From Bradyrhizobium sp. 170 (GTDB lineage: Bacteria; Pseudomonadota; Alphaproteobacteria; Rhizobiales; Xanthobacteraceae), in assembly GCF_023101085.1 (NCBI RefSeq), contig NZ_CP064703.1, positions 2,480,001 through 2,544,000 of the forward strand: a stretch of DNA of 64,000 nucleotides. The letters run 5' to 3'. Positions 34,925 to 43,729 of the stretch are shown here, one piece after another (within the stretch, counting starts at the first letter, position 1; every line of letters begins with the position of its first letter). Under the pieces are notes generated by a model that was not told the DNA's origin, searched no databases, and saw only the letters and a program-made list of their open reading frames with translations. A program made the position numbers and the translations under genes.

Positions 34925-35757
34925 GGAGACGCAGTCTGCTCAAGTGCCTTCGCAATGGCGCGCAGATCCTGCCACGACATCCGCTTGTAGGATGGCGAGC
35001 GCAACAGATAGGCCGGATGGAACGTCGCCATGGCGCGGATGGTGCGGGTGCCGGTGTCGTAGTCGAACCATTTGCCGCGGGTCCTCATGATGCCCTCGCG
35101 GGTCGACAGCAGCGTTTGTGTCGAGGGATTGCCGAGCGTTACCAGCACGTCCGGATTGACCAACTCGATCTGCCGCTGGATGAAGGGCAGGCAGATTTGC
35201 GTCTCCTGCGGCGTGGGCGTCCGGTTGCCGGGCGGCCGCCAGGGGATCACGTTGGCGATGTAGGCCTTGCTGCGGTCGAGCCCGATCGCGGCGATCATCC
35301 GATCGAGCAACTTGCCGGAGCGTCCGACAAAGGGCAGGCCCTCGATGTCTTCATCGCGCCCGGGCGCCTCGCCGACGAACATGATGCGGGCTTGCGGGTT
35401 GCCGTCGGCGAACACCAGCCGCGTCGCGGTGTTTCGGAGCGCGCAGCCCTCGAAATTTTCCAGGAGCGCCCGCAGCGCTTCCAGCGTCGGCGCCGTGCGC
35501 GCCGCCTCGCGCGCCATCACGATGGCCGCTTCCGGCGGGGGCGCTATTTCGCTGCGCGGAACTGCCGGCGTCGCGGCGGGCATTTCCCGCAACGGGCGCG
35601 GTGGCGCCGTCTCGCGGACCGGGACGGGGGCTATCGGGGTGTCGGGCTCGCTCAGCCGATCGACCGGCTCTTCCGTCAACGCGCAATCGACCCCGGCCTC
35701 CAGATAAAAGGCCAGCAATTGCCGAAGATTAGGCGCGGGTTCGGGGATCAAATCCAT
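34915..35757 (-). CDS. Uracil-DNA glycosylase, family-4-like without complete Fe-S ligands
   Basis: A 280-residue uracil glycosylase with motif A G-E-A-P-G-R-D-E-D (129-137), F-V-G-R-S-G-K-L, the P-W-R-P-P-G-N-R-T-P-T loop and motif B H-P-A-Y-L-L-R-S-P (247-255). Family 4 enzymes need four cysteines for a [4Fe-4S] cluster; this one has only Cys25, Cys105 and Cys189. It therefore likely lacks the cluster, like a class described from Bradyrhizobium. The N-terminal 80 residues are Pro-rich. ATG 35757; divergent from the ETF-QO gene, 127 bases away. Confidence 0.88.
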   Translation of the reverse strand: MDLIPEPAPNLRQLLAFYLEAGVDCALTEEPVDRLSEPDTPIAPVPVRETAPPRPLREMPAATPAVPRSEIAPPPEAAIVMAREAARTAPTLEALRALLENFEGCALRNTATRLVFADGNPQARIMFVGEAPGRDEDIEGLPFVGRSGKLLDRMIAAIGLDRSKAYIANVIPWRPPGNRTPTPQETQICLPFIQRQIELVNPDVLVTLGNPSTQTLLSTREGIMRTRGKWFDYDTGTRTIRAMATFHPAYLLRSPSYKRMSWQDLRAIAKALEQTASPSS

Positions 35758-35884
35758 TATGCCAATCTAATATGGATCGAGCCGGCGTGAAACGCCTCGC
35801 ATTGCATTTCCATGGTTGTCCTCCCCGCAAAAATCGGAAACAACGAGCCTTTAGAGCCGTTCTCAATCGGGCTGAGATCAGATC

Positions 35885-37543
35885 ATGAGTGCAGAAGAAC
35901 TTCCTCCCCGCGAATCCATGGAATTCGACGTCGTGATCGTCGGCGCCGGGCCGTCGGGCCTTGCCGCGGCGATCCGGCTGAAGCAGCTCAATGCCGATCT
36001 CAGCATCGTCGTGGTGGAGAAGGGTTCCGAAGTCGGCGCGCATATCCTCTCAGGCGCCGTGATCGATCCGGTGTCCCTCGACAAACTGATCCCGGACTGG
36101 CGTGAGGACGCGGATTGTCCGCTGAAGACGCAGGTCAAGGACGATCGTTTCTACTGGACCACCGCAACCAGCGCGATCCGGCTGCCGAACTTCGCCATGC
36201 CGCCGCTGATGAACAACCATCACTGCTATATCGGCTCGCTCGGCGATGTATGCCGCTGGCTGGGGCCGAAGGCGGAGGCGCTCGGCGTCGAAATCTATCC
36301 GGGCTTTGCCGCCGCCGAGGTACTTTATGACGACAACGGAGCGGTTCGGGGTATCGCGACCGGCGACATGGGCATCGCCAGGGATGGCAGCCTGAAGGAT
36401 TCTTTCACGCGCGGCATGGAGCTGCTCGGCAAATACACGCTGTTCGCCGAAGGTGCGCGGGGCAGCCTGAGCAAGCAGTTGATCGCGAAATACTCGCTCG
36501 ACGCCAAGAGTGAGCCGTCGAAATTCGGCATCGGGTTAAAGGAAGTCTGGGAGATCGATCCCGCCAAGCACCAGAAAGGCCTGATCCAGCATTCGTTCGG
36601 TTGGCCGCTCAACAATTCGACCGGCGGCGGCTCGTTCCTCTACCACTACGACGACAACAAGGTGGCGGTCGGCTTCGTCGTGCATCTCAACTACGACGAC
36701 CCATATCTGTCGCCGTTCGACGAATTCCAGCGCTTCAAGACGCATCCTTCGATTCGTACCGTGTTCGAAGGCGGCAAGCGGATTTCCTATGGCGCGCGCG
36801 CCATAACCGAGGGCGGCTATCAGTCGGTGCCACGCCTGAGTTTCCCGGGCGGCGCGCTGATCGGCTGCGCGGCTGGCTTCGTCAACGTGCCGCGCATCAA
36901 GGGCGTGCACAATGCAATGGGCAGCGGCATGCTCGCCGCCGAACATGTCGCCGCGGCGCTCGGCGCCGGCCGCGCCAATGACGAACTGGTCGAATACGAG
37001 AACGCCTGGCGTGATTCCGCCGTCGGCAAGGATCTGCACCGGGTCCGCAACGTCAAGCCGCTGTGGTCGAAGTTCGGCACCATCATCGGCGTCGCGCTAG
37101 GCGGCTTCGACATGTGGTGCAACACGCTGGGCTTCTCGCTGTTCGGAACCCAGTCGCATGCCAAGCTCGACCGCTCGACGCTGGATGCGGCGAAGGCGCA
37201 CACCCCGATCGCCTATCCCAAGCCGGACGGCAAGTTGACTTTCGACAAGTTGTCGTCGGTGTTCCTCTCCAACACCAACCATGAAGAGGACCAGCCGGTT
37301 CACCTCAAGGTCGCCGACATGAACCTGCAGAAGGCGTCCGAGCACGATGTCTATGCCGGTCCGTCGAACCGCTATTGCCCGGCCGGCGTCTATGAATGGG
37401 TCGAGGAAACCTCGGGTCCGCGCTTCCAGATCAACGCCCAGAACTGCGTCCACTGCAAAACCTGCGACGTGAAGGACCCGAACGGCAATATCACCTGGGT
37501 TCCGCCCGAGGGCGGCGGCGGGCCCAACTACCAGGGTATGTAG
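35885..37543 (+). CDS. Electron transfer flavoprotein-ubiquinone oxidoreductase
   Basis: A 552-residue membrane-associated flavoprotein passing electrons from ETF to ubiquinone during fatty-acid and amino-acid oxidation. The N-terminal FAD motif is V-I-V-G-A-G-P-S-G-L-A; the central part includes the G-W-P-L-N segment; and the C-terminus has the [4Fe-4S] ligands Cys498, Cys521, Cys524 and Cys527 (N-C-V-H-C-K-T-C). All landmarks of ETF-QO are present and length matches. No ETF subunit genes are adjacent in this window. Confidence 0.96.
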   Translation: MSAEELPPRESMEFDVVIVGAGPSGLAAAIRLKQLNADLSIVVVEKGSEVGAHILSGAVIDPVSLDKLIPDWREDADCPLKTQVKDDRFYWTTATSAIRLPNFAMPPLMNNHHCYIGSLGDVCRWLGPKAEALGVEIYPGFAAAEVLYDDNGAVRGIATGDMGIARDGSLKDSFTRGMELLGKYTLFAEGARGSLSKQLIAKYSLDAKSEPSKFGIGLKEVWEIDPAKHQKGLIQHSFGWPLNNSTGGGSFLYHYDDNKVAVGFVVHLNYDDPYLSPFDEFQRFKTHPSIRTVFEGGKRISYGARAITEGGYQSVPRLSFPGGALIGCAAGFVNVPRIKGVHNAMGSGMLAAEHVAAALGAGRANDELVEYENAWRDSAVGKDLHRVRNVKPLWSKFGTIIGVALGGFDMWCNTLGFSLFGTQSHAKLDRSTLDAAKAHTPIAYPKPDGKLTFDKLSSVFLSNTNHEEDQPVHLKVADMNLQKASEHDVYAGPSNRYCPAGVYEWVEETSGPRFQINAQNCVHCKTCDVKDPNGNITWVPPEGGGGPNYQGM

Positions 37544-37805
37544 CGAGGCGTAGACCACGATTGCGTGAGCTGGAGGAGGGTGATACCGCCTCCGGCCACG
37601 ATACCGCCATAGTAAAAGCGTTTCCGGGTTGGGCTGGCTAAATCGAAGCCTCAAGGGCCTAATCTGCCAATCGATTCGCCAACCCGTATCCTTGCGGTTG
37701 AGGGCCAAAAGCGGCATTGTCGCTGCCCGAGATGCCGCCGCTTGGGTTTGCATTCGAGACCGATCGTAACGATCCCGCCATACATCCTGGAGCAAGGCGA
37801 ACGTG

Positions 37806-39587
37806 ATGCTTTCCACTCGTATGAATCGTTGGACCTTCGCCGCAATTACTCTCGCCGCACTGGCCGCACCGGCTGCGGTTTTGGCCCAGACGCCCGAACA
37901 CACGGGCGATAACGCCGCGCAATTCCCGAGCAAGGCCGATCTGAAATCGCTGACGACGTCCGGCAGCTATCTGGCCGCGCGCCACGCCAGCGTCGAGCGC
38001 GACGCGGCTTCAGCCGCGGCGTTCTATCGCTCCGCGCTGCGCACCGATCCGAAGAACAACGAACTTTTGGACCGCGCCTTCATCTCCTCGCTGGCCGATG
38101 GCGACATCGACGAAGCGGTCAAGCTCGCTGATCGCATCCTGACGATGGACAAGGCGAACCGCGTCGCGCGGCTGGTGGTCGGCGTCCGCGACCTCAAGCA
38201 GAAGAAATATCCCGCCGCGCAGCTCAACATCAACCAGTCGATCCGCGGACCGATTACCGACCTGGTGGCGACGCTGCTGTCGGGATGGGCGAGCTACGGC
38301 GCGGGCGATGCCAAGGCGGCGGTTGCAGGTATCGACAAGCTGACCGGCCCCGAATGGTATCCGATCTTCAAGGATCTCCACACCGGGATGATCCTGGAAA
38401 TATCGGGCAAGGACAAGGATGCCGGCACGCGGTTCGAGCGCGCCTACAAGCTCGACGATTCGATGCTGCGCGTGTCCGACGCCTATGCGCGCTGGTTGTC
38501 GCGCAACAAGGACGGCGCGGCGGCGGCCGGCATTTACGAGGCGTTCGACAAGAAGCTGCCGCGGCATCCGCTGGTGCAGGAAGGGCTGCGTGACACCCGG
38601 GCCGGCAAAAAGATGTCGCCGCTGGTCGATTCGGCGCAGGCCGGCGCAGCCGAGGCGCTGTACGGCATCGGCGCCACGCTGACCCGCCGCGGCGGCGAGG
38701 ATCTGGCGCTGGTCTATCTGCAGCTTGCGCTCTACCTGCAGCCCAATCATCCGCTGGCGCTGCTGTCGCTCGCCGATCTCTATGAGTCCGTGAAGAAGCC
38801 TCAGATGGCGATCAAGGTCTACGAGCGCATGCCGGCCAGTTCGCCGCTCAAGCGCAATGCGCAGATCCAGCTTGCCACCAATCTCGACGCCGCCGACCGC
38901 AGCGAAGAGGCGATCAAGATCCTGAAAGGCGTCACTGGGGAAGCGCCGAAAGATATCGAGGCCATCATGGCGCTCGGCAACATCGAGCGCGGCCGAAAGA
39001 AATTCAACGATTGCGCCAACACCTATTCGCTGGCGATCGATGCGATGCCCGGGGTGACCGATAAGAACACCTGGGTCACCTATTATTATCGTGGCATTTG
39101 CGAGGAACGTTCCAAGCAGTGGAACAAGGCCGAGGTCGACATGCGCAAGGCGCTGGAGCTGCAGCCCGAGCAGCCGCATGTGCTGAACTATCTCGGCTAT
39201 TCCTGGATCGATCAGGGCATCAACCTCGACGAAGGCATGAAGATGATCAGGCGCGCCGTCGATCAGCGCCCCGACGACGGCTACATCGTGGATTCGCTGG
39301 GCTGGGCGTTTTACCGGATCGGTAATTTTGAAGACGCGGTGAAGAATCTCGAGCGCGCGATCGATCTCAAGCCCGAGGATCCGACCATCAACGACCATCT
39401 CGGCGATGCCTATTGGCGCGTCGGGCGGACGCTGGAAGCCAAATTCCAGTGGGCCCATGCCCGCGACCTCAAGCCCGAGGCGGAAGAATTGCCGAAGATC
39501 GAGGCCAAGATTGCCAACGGTCTGCCCGACGACACTTCTTCTGCGGCTTCCGCCGACAAGAAGAAAGAAGACGGCAAGGGCGGTTGA
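37806..39587 (+). CDS. Secreted TPR-repeat protein
   Basis: A 593-residue protein with a signal peptide (about residues 1-28, ending V-L-A-Q) and tetratricopeptide-like repeats through most of its length, especially N-Y-L-G-Y-S-W-I-D-Q-G and V-D-S-L-G-W-A-F-Y-R near the C-terminus. The C-terminal tail is lysine-rich. Such proteins scaffold periplasmic or outer-membrane complexes. ATG 37806 is used; GTG at 37803 precedes it. ispE follows after 27 bases on the same strand, so they may share a transcript. Confidence 0.85.
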   Translation: MLSTRMNRWTFAAITLAALAAPAAVLAQTPEHTGDNAAQFPSKADLKSLTTSGSYLAARHASVERDAASAAAFYRSALRTDPKNNELLDRAFISSLADGDIDEAVKLADRILTMDKANRVARLVVGVRDLKQKKYPAAQLNINQSIRGPITDLVATLLSGWASYGAGDAKAAVAGIDKLTGPEWYPIFKDLHTGMILEISGKDKDAGTRFERAYKLDDSMLRVSDAYARWLSRNKDGAAAAGIYEAFDKKLPRHPLVQEGLRDTRAGKKMSPLVDSAQAGAAEALYGIGATLTRRGGEDLALVYLQLALYLQPNHPLALLSLADLYESVKKPQMAIKVYERMPASSPLKRNAQIQLATNLDAADRSEEAIKILKGVTGEAPKDIEAIMALGNIERGRKKFNDCANTYSLAIDAMPGVTDKNTWVTYYYRGICEERSKQWNKAEVDMRKALELQPEQPHVLNYLGYSWIDQGINLDEGMKMIRRAVDQRPDDGYIVDSLGWAFYRIGNFEDAVKNLERAIDLKPEDPTINDHLGDAYWRVGRTLEAKFQWAHARDLKPEAEELPKIEAKIANGLPDDTSSAASADKKKEDGKGG

Positions 39588-39614
39588 GGCAAGGACTTTG
39601 GGGGCTGTTCGGCA

Positions 39615-40499
39615 ATGCCGGTATTGAGTGACGAGGCTCGCGCCAAGGTCAACCTGACCTTGCGGGTGAATGGCCGCCGTGCAGACGGGTTTCACGATCT
39701 CGAAAGCGTGGTGGCGTTTGCCGATTGCGCCGACCGGCTGACGCTGACGCCGGGCCCGGATATGGATTTGAAGATGTCAGGACCGTTGGCGCAGGCTTGC
39801 GGCGAGACGTCGGACAATCTGGTGCTCAAGGCCGCGCGCCTGCTGGCCGAGCGCGTAACAAATATGAAGACCGGCAGCTTCTCGCTCGACAAGGTCTTGC
39901 CGGTGGCGGCCGGAATCGGTGGTGGTTCGGCCGATGCCGCGGCGGCGTTGCGGCTGCTTTCGCAATTGAACGGGCTCGCGCTCGACGATCCCCGCATCAT
40001 CGAGGTCGCGGAACTGACCGGCGCCGACGTGCCGGTCTGCGTCAACTCACGCGGCTGTGTCATGACCGGCGTCGGTGAAACCCTGCAGCCGCTGAACTTG
40101 CCGAAAATGCCCTGCGTGATGGTCAATCCGGGCGTTCCCGTCGCGACCAAAGACGTCTTCAACGCACTCGGCTTGCGCAATGGCGAATTGCTGGTCGGCG
40201 CCACCGACGTGCTGCTGCAGGACCGCTGGCCCGACGGGGCGGCATCGCTCGAAGACTGGGTTGAAGCGCTCGCCGCCAGTTCCAACGATCTGGAAGCGCC
40301 GGCCATGCGCGTCCAGCCCGTGATCGGACAAGTGATCTCGGCGCTCAATGCGACCAACGGCGCCTGGCTGGCGCGGATGTCCGGATCTGGCGCCACCTGC
40401 TTTGCGATCTACGAGAACACCGCCGAAGCCGGCCGCGCGGCGGAGCAAATCCGGCGCGATCACCCCGGATGGTGGGTGCATTCGGGAACGCTGAGCTAG
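39615..40499 (+). CDS. ispE: 4-diphosphocytidyl-2-C-methyl-D-erythritol kinase
   Basis: A 294-residue GHMP-family kinase of the MEP isoprenoid pathway. The ATP-binding loop P-V-A-A-G-I-G-G-G-S-A-D-A-A-A-A-L is complete (about residues 95-111), and the N-terminal A-R-A-K-V-N-L-T-L and C-terminal M-S-G-S-G-A-T-C-F segments match IspE. It phosphorylates the 2-hydroxyl of CDP-ME. It lies 27 bases after the TPR gene and upstream of the polyprenyl synthase locus, whose substrates come from this pathway. Confidence 0.95.
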   Translation: MPVLSDEARAKVNLTLRVNGRRADGFHDLESVVAFADCADRLTLTPGPDMDLKMSGPLAQACGETSDNLVLKAARLLAERVTNMKTGSFSLDKVLPVAAGIGGGSADAAAALRLLSQLNGLALDDPRIIEVAELTGADVPVCVNSRGCVMTGVGETLQPLNLPKMPCVMVNPGVPVATKDVFNALGLRNGELLVGATDVLLQDRWPDGAASLEDWVEALAASSNDLEAPAMRVQPVIGQVISALNATNGAWLARMSGSGATCFAIYENTAEAGRAAEQIRRDHPGWWVHSGTLS

Positions 40500-40508
40500 G
40501 CCGATTTC

Positions 40509-40595
40509 GTAGGGTGGGCAAAGCGAAGCGTGCCCACCATTCCTGGCGGAGTGTTGATGGTGGGCACGGCGCAAGCGCGCCTTTGCCCACCCTAC
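40509..40595. repeat. Dispersed palindromic repeat, family E (copy 3)
   Basis: GTAGGGTGGGCAAAGCGAAG pairs with CTTTGCCCACCCTAC, with GTGCCCACC and GGTGGGCAC as inner arms. It separates convergent ispE and the LysE-family gene. Confidence 0.9.
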
Positions 40596-40598
40596 GGC

Positions 40599-41228
40599 CT
40601 AGCTCGCCGGCCGCCGCGCCAGCGCAAGCGAAATACCGAGGCCTGCGATGAACAGCCCCGAGCCCTGCCGCAATCGTTGAAGCAAATTCGGATTGCGCGT
40701 GAGGCCGGCGCGCGCCGTGGCGGCCATCATCACCACGACGACATCGACCAGTGTGTTTAGCGCCACCGAGATCAGGCCGAGCGCCATGAACTGGAGTGCG
40801 ATGTAGCCGCCGGCCGGGTCGAGGAATTGCGGAATGAAGGCAAGAAAGAACGCCGCGGTCTTTGGATTCAGCGCTTCGACGAGCACGCCTTCCCGGAACA
40901 CCCGTTGCGTACCGACAGCGATAGCCTGTGGCGGCAAGAGATCGCGCGCCTCGCGAAACGTCTTGAGGCCAAGCCAGACCAGATAGAGCGCGCCGGCGAA
41001 TTTGAGCACGGTGAACAGCTCGGCGCTGGCGAGGATGATCGCCGAGACGCCAAGCCCGCCCGCGATCACATGCACGAGCCCGCCGAGTGCAGTCCCAAAT
41101 GTCGACGCGATGCCGGCTCGCTTGCCGCCCGACAGCGTCCTCGCGGCAACGTAAAAGATTCCCGGACCGGGGACCGCAGCAATGACAAGCGCGGCCAGGA
41201 GAAACAATGTGAAATTGGTGCCGTTCAA
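40599..41228 (-). CDS. LysE-family amino acid exporter
   Basis: A 209-residue membrane protein with about six helices and the family motif V-P-G-P-G-I-F-Y-V-A (about residues 19-28), followed by G-G-K-R-A-G-I-A-S-T-F-G-T-A-L-G-G. The segment N-P-K-T-A-A-F-F-L-A-F-I-P-Q-F is also typical. It likely exports an amino acid or derivative. The frame begins with TTG 41228 and no upstream in-frame ATG exists, so the start is uncertain. Confidence 0.9.
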   Translation of the reverse strand: MNGTNFTLFLLAALVIAAVPGPGIFYVAARTLSGGKRAGIASTFGTALGGLVHVIAGGLGVSAIILASAELFTVLKFAGALYLVWLGLKTFREARDLLPPQAIAVGTQRVFREGVLVEALNPKTAAFFLAFIPQFLDPAGGYIALQFMALGLISVALNTLVDVVVVMMAATARAGLTRNPNLLQRLRQGSGLFIAGLGISLALARRPAS

Positions 41229-41241
41229 TGCGACGTCTTTC

Positions 41242-41326
41242 GTAGGATGGGTAGAGCGAAGCGAAACCCATCAATTGTCGTCAACGGCATGAATGATGGG
41301 TATCGCTTCGCTCCACCCCATCCTAC
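41242..41326. repeat. Dispersed palindromic repeat, diverged family E (variant)
   Basis: GTAGGATGGGTAGAGCGAAG pairs with CGCTCCACCCCATCCTAC. It shares the AGAGCGAAGCG core and the inverted layout with family E, but the arms read GTAGGATGGG rather than GTAGGGTGGG. It lies between the minus-strand LysE and polyprenyl synthase genes. Confidence 0.75.
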
Positions 41327-41340
41327 GCACTGACTTCCGC

Positions 41341-42348
41341 TCAATGCGACCGCGCCAGACAAAACGCCACGACCTGCTCGAGCGCGGTCTTCATCGGCGA
41401 GGCCGGAAACAGCGCCAGCGCGTCGACGGCCATCGCGCCGTAATGCTGGGCGCGGCTGATCGTGTCTTCCAGCGCGCGATGTTTGGTCATCAACCCGATG
41501 GCGTGATCGAGGTCGCTGTCGCCGATCTCGCCGCGCTCCAGCGCCTTGACCCAGAACTTGCGTTCGCTGTCATTGCCGCGGCGGAACGCCAGCACCACCG
41601 GCAGCGTGATTTTGCCCTCGCGGAAATCGTCGCCGATATTCTTGCCGAGTTTCGCGGCCTTGCCGCCATAGTCCAGCACGTCGTCGACGAGCTGGAACGC
41701 GATGCCGAGATTCATGCCGACCGAGCGACAGGCGGTCTGCTCGGCCTTCGGCCGGTTGGCGATCACGGGCCCGACTTCGCAGGCTGCGGCGAACAGTTCG
41801 GCCGTCTTGCCCCGGATGACCGCGAGGTATTCGTCCTCGGTGGTCGCGGTGTTCTTGGCCGCCGCAAGCTGCATCACTTCGCCTTCGGCGATGGTGGCCG
41901 CGGCGGAGGAGAGGATGTCGAGCGCGCGCAGCGAGCCGACCTCGACCATCATGCGAAAAGCCTGGCCGAGCAGGAAGTCGCCGACCAGCACGCTGGCTTC
42001 ATTGCCCCACAGCATCCGCGCCGACAGCTTGCCGCGGCGCAGTTCGCTCTCGTCGACCACGTCGTCATGCAGCAGCGTCGCGGTGTGCATGAATTCGACA
42101 GAAGCCGCGAGCTTGATATGGCCGTCGCCGGAATAGCCGGTGAGGTTTGCCATCGCCAGCGTCAGCATCGGGCGGAGACGTTTGCCGCCCGACGAGATCA
42201 GGTGGTTGGCGACTTCCGGAATCATGGTGACTTCCGACCCCGTCCGCGACAGGATCGTGGCGTTGACCCGCTCCATGTCGGCGGCGACGAGCCCGACCAG
42301 CGCGTCGATCGAAGCGTTCGGGCTTTCGAAGGGTACAATAACCGCCAC
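41341..42348 (-). CDS. ispB: Polyprenyl (probably octa/decaprenyl) diphosphate synthase
   Basis: A 335-residue trans-prenyltransferase that makes the ubiquinone side chain from IPP and an allylic primer. First Asp-rich motif: L-L-H-D-D-V-V-D-E-S; second: Q-L-V-D-D-V-L-D-Y. G-G-K-R-L-R-P and the G-K-T-A-E-L-F segment fit the long-chain class. Start GTG 42348 was chosen because GGAG lies six bases upstream, ahead of A-V-I-V-P-F-E-S-P; a longer TTG frame exists. Chain length cannot be predicted by eye. Divergent from the DUF2007 gene. Confidence 0.93.
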   Translation of the reverse strand: MAVIVPFESPNASIDALVGLVAADMERVNATILSRTGSEVTMIPEVANHLISSGGKRLRPMLTLAMANLTGYSGDGHIKLAASVEFMHTATLLHDDVVDESELRRGKLSARMLWGNEASVLVGDFLLGQAFRMMVEVGSLRALDILSSAAATIAEGEVMQLAAAKNTATTEDEYLAVIRGKTAELFAAACEVGPVIANRPKAEQTACRSVGMNLGIAFQLVDDVLDYGGKAAKLGKNIGDDFREGKITLPVVLAFRRGNDSERKFWVKALERGEIGDSDLDHAIGLMTKHRALEDTISRAQHYGAMAVDALALFPASPMKTALEQVVAFCLARSH

Positions 42349-42481
42349 GCGGGTCTCCAATTTTGGCCAATTCGCACTATCCTTGTTCTACAATAGAAAG
42401 TGCCGGCTAAGGCGGCAAGGGCACGAAGCGGTTGACAGGCCCGATGCCATCGCCGCACCCGGGCGAAAAGGAGTGCGTCAC

Positions 42482-42709
42482 GTGCGGGAATTGGTCAGGA
42501 CCAACGATATCGTGCTGGTTTCCGCAGTCGGCGCGCTGCTCGACGGCGCCAATATCCATCATCTGGTGCTGGACCAGAACATGAGCGTCATCGAGGGATC
42601 GCTCGGCATCCTGCCCCGCCGCATCCTGGTTCACGAGGACGACAATCGCGCGGCCCGCGAGTTGCTGGCCGAGGCGGGCCTGGCTCACGAATTGCGCCCC
42701 GATGACTGA
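42482..42709 (+). CDS. DUF2007 domain protein
   Basis: A 75-residue protein with the DUF2007 pattern: L-V-R-T-N-D-I-V-L-V-S-A-V-G-A-L-L-D-G-A (first strand and helix), Q-N-M-S, and R-R-I-L-V-H-E-D-D. AAAGGAG lies 7 bases before GTG 42482. It overlaps the following methyltransferase by 8 bases (ATGACTGA), so the two are translationally coupled. The domain is linked to signalling or ligand binding but has no firm role. Confidence 0.88.
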   Translation: MRELVRTNDIVLVSAVGALLDGANIHHLVLDQNMSVIEGSLGILPRRILVHEDDNRAARELLAEAGLAHELRPDD

Positions 42710-43469
42710 CCCCGTCCTCGAATTTACCGAGGACGCGTTTCTCGGCGGGCAATTGCGTCTGAAGCAACTGAAATCGGGACATCGCGCCGGTCACGACGCC
42801 GTGCTGCTGGCGGCAGCAACGCCAGCCCGTTCGGGCGACCGCGTGGCCGATCTCGGCGCCGGCGTCGGGGTCGCGGGCCTGGCGGTTGCCAGGCGCGTGA
42901 CCGGCATCGATCTGGTCCTGGTCGAGATCGATGCGGCGCTGGCGGGGCTTGCGCGCGCCAATGCGGATGCGAATGCGATTCACGCTGACGTGATCGTGCT
43001 CGACGTGGAAGCCGATGCCACAACCTTTGCCGCTGCCGGACTCGTTCCGGACAGCATCGATGCGGTGCTGATGAACCCGCCCTTCAACGATCCCGCGCGG
43101 CATCGCGTCTCGCCGGACACGGCGCGCGGGATCGCGCATATGGCGACCGCAACGACGCTCTCGAAATGGGTTCACGCGGCGCGGCGCATTCTCAAGTCGA
43201 GGGGAGCGCTGACGCTGATCTGGCGCGCTGATGGAATTGCCGAGGTGCTCTCGGCGCTCGATCACGGTTTCGGGAGCTTGCAGGTCCAGCCGATTCATGG
43301 CGAGCCGCAGGCGCCTGCCAATCGCATCCTGGTTCGCGCCACCAAGGGTGGGCGGGCGCCGACGCAAATCCTTCCCGCCCTGATGCTCAGTGAAGAGCCA
43401 GGCGTACCCAATAAAAGGGTGCAGGAGATTCTGGCCGGGAAGGGGAGCTTGCCGCTCGCCAACCCGTAA
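42702..43469 (+). CDS. SAM-dependent methyltransferase, TrmN6-like
   Basis: A 255-residue class I methyltransferase. Motif I V-A-D-L-G-A-G-V-G-V-A-G (about residues 47-58) and the N-P-P-F motif (about 125-128) match tRNA(Val) adenine-N6 and related RNA methyltransferases. The segment A-V-L-L-A-A-A-T-P is typical of the TrmN6 group, which methylates A37 of a tRNA; this substrate is inferred. It starts inside the DUF2007 gene. No tRNA gene is in view. Confidence 0.85.
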   Translation: MTDPVLEFTEDAFLGGQLRLKQLKSGHRAGHDAVLLAAATPARSGDRVADLGAGVGVAGLAVARRVTGIDLVLVEIDAALAGLARANADANAIHADVIVLDVEADATTFAAAGLVPDSIDAVLMNPPFNDPARHRVSPDTARGIAHMATATTLSKWVHAARRILKSRGALTLIWRADGIAEVLSALDHGFGSLQVQPIHGEPQAPANRILVRATKGGRAPTQILPALMLSEEPGVPNKRVQEILAGKGSLPLANP

Positions 43470-43504
43470 AGGTGGCTCGTACGCCGAATTCCCGGAACAG
43501 GACG

Positions 43505-43603
43505 CTATTGCGGAAGCGTCTCTGACTGTTGTTTGGGCGCCGATGTAAAGTGGATCGCGGCCAGAAGGCTGCCGATGAGCATTATCAGCAGGTAGATTTT
43601 CAT
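43505..43603 (-). CDS. 32-residue single-pass membrane protein
   Basis: A short frame: M-K-I-Y-L-L-I-M-L-I-G-S-L-L-A-A-I-H-F-T followed by S-A-P-K-Q-Q-S-E-T-L-P-Q. One hydrophobic helix covers residues 3-19, then a polar tail. GGAG lies 6 bases before ATG (on the minus strand). It is too short for routine gene calling but has a good start signal and a coherent composition. It lies between the convergent methyltransferase and the divergent S49 gene. No family recognised. Confidence 0.5.
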   Translation of the reverse strand: MKIYLLIMLIGSLLAAIHFTSAPKQQSETLPQ

Positions 43604-43620
43604 GTCAGTCTCCGCTGCGC

Positions 43621-43645
43621 CATTGCAGCTTTAACGTCTGCAATG
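43621..43645. repeat. Small inverted repeat in divergent promoter region
   Basis: CATTGCAG (43621-43628) and CTGCAATG (43638-43645) form a perfect 8-bp inverted repeat with a 9-base loop; a third TGCAATG copy occurs at 43683-43689. A tandem AAAGGCGTTCCGGCC/AAAGGCGTTTCGGCC-like pair lies at about 43648-43680. All sit between the 32-residue and S49 genes; meaning unknown. Confidence 0.4.
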
Positions 43646-43729
43646 CAAAAGGCGTTCCGGCCCAAAAAGGCGTTTCGGCCTTTGCAATGACAGTGGCGCG
43701 ATAAAAAATGGTTAATTCGAGGTAACGGC

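Noticed and set aside
38010..39695. A 561-codon open frame on the minus strand opposite the TPR gene
   Set aside because: Same shadow effect; no start signal and no recognisable motif, while the plus-strand TPR protein has clear repeats.
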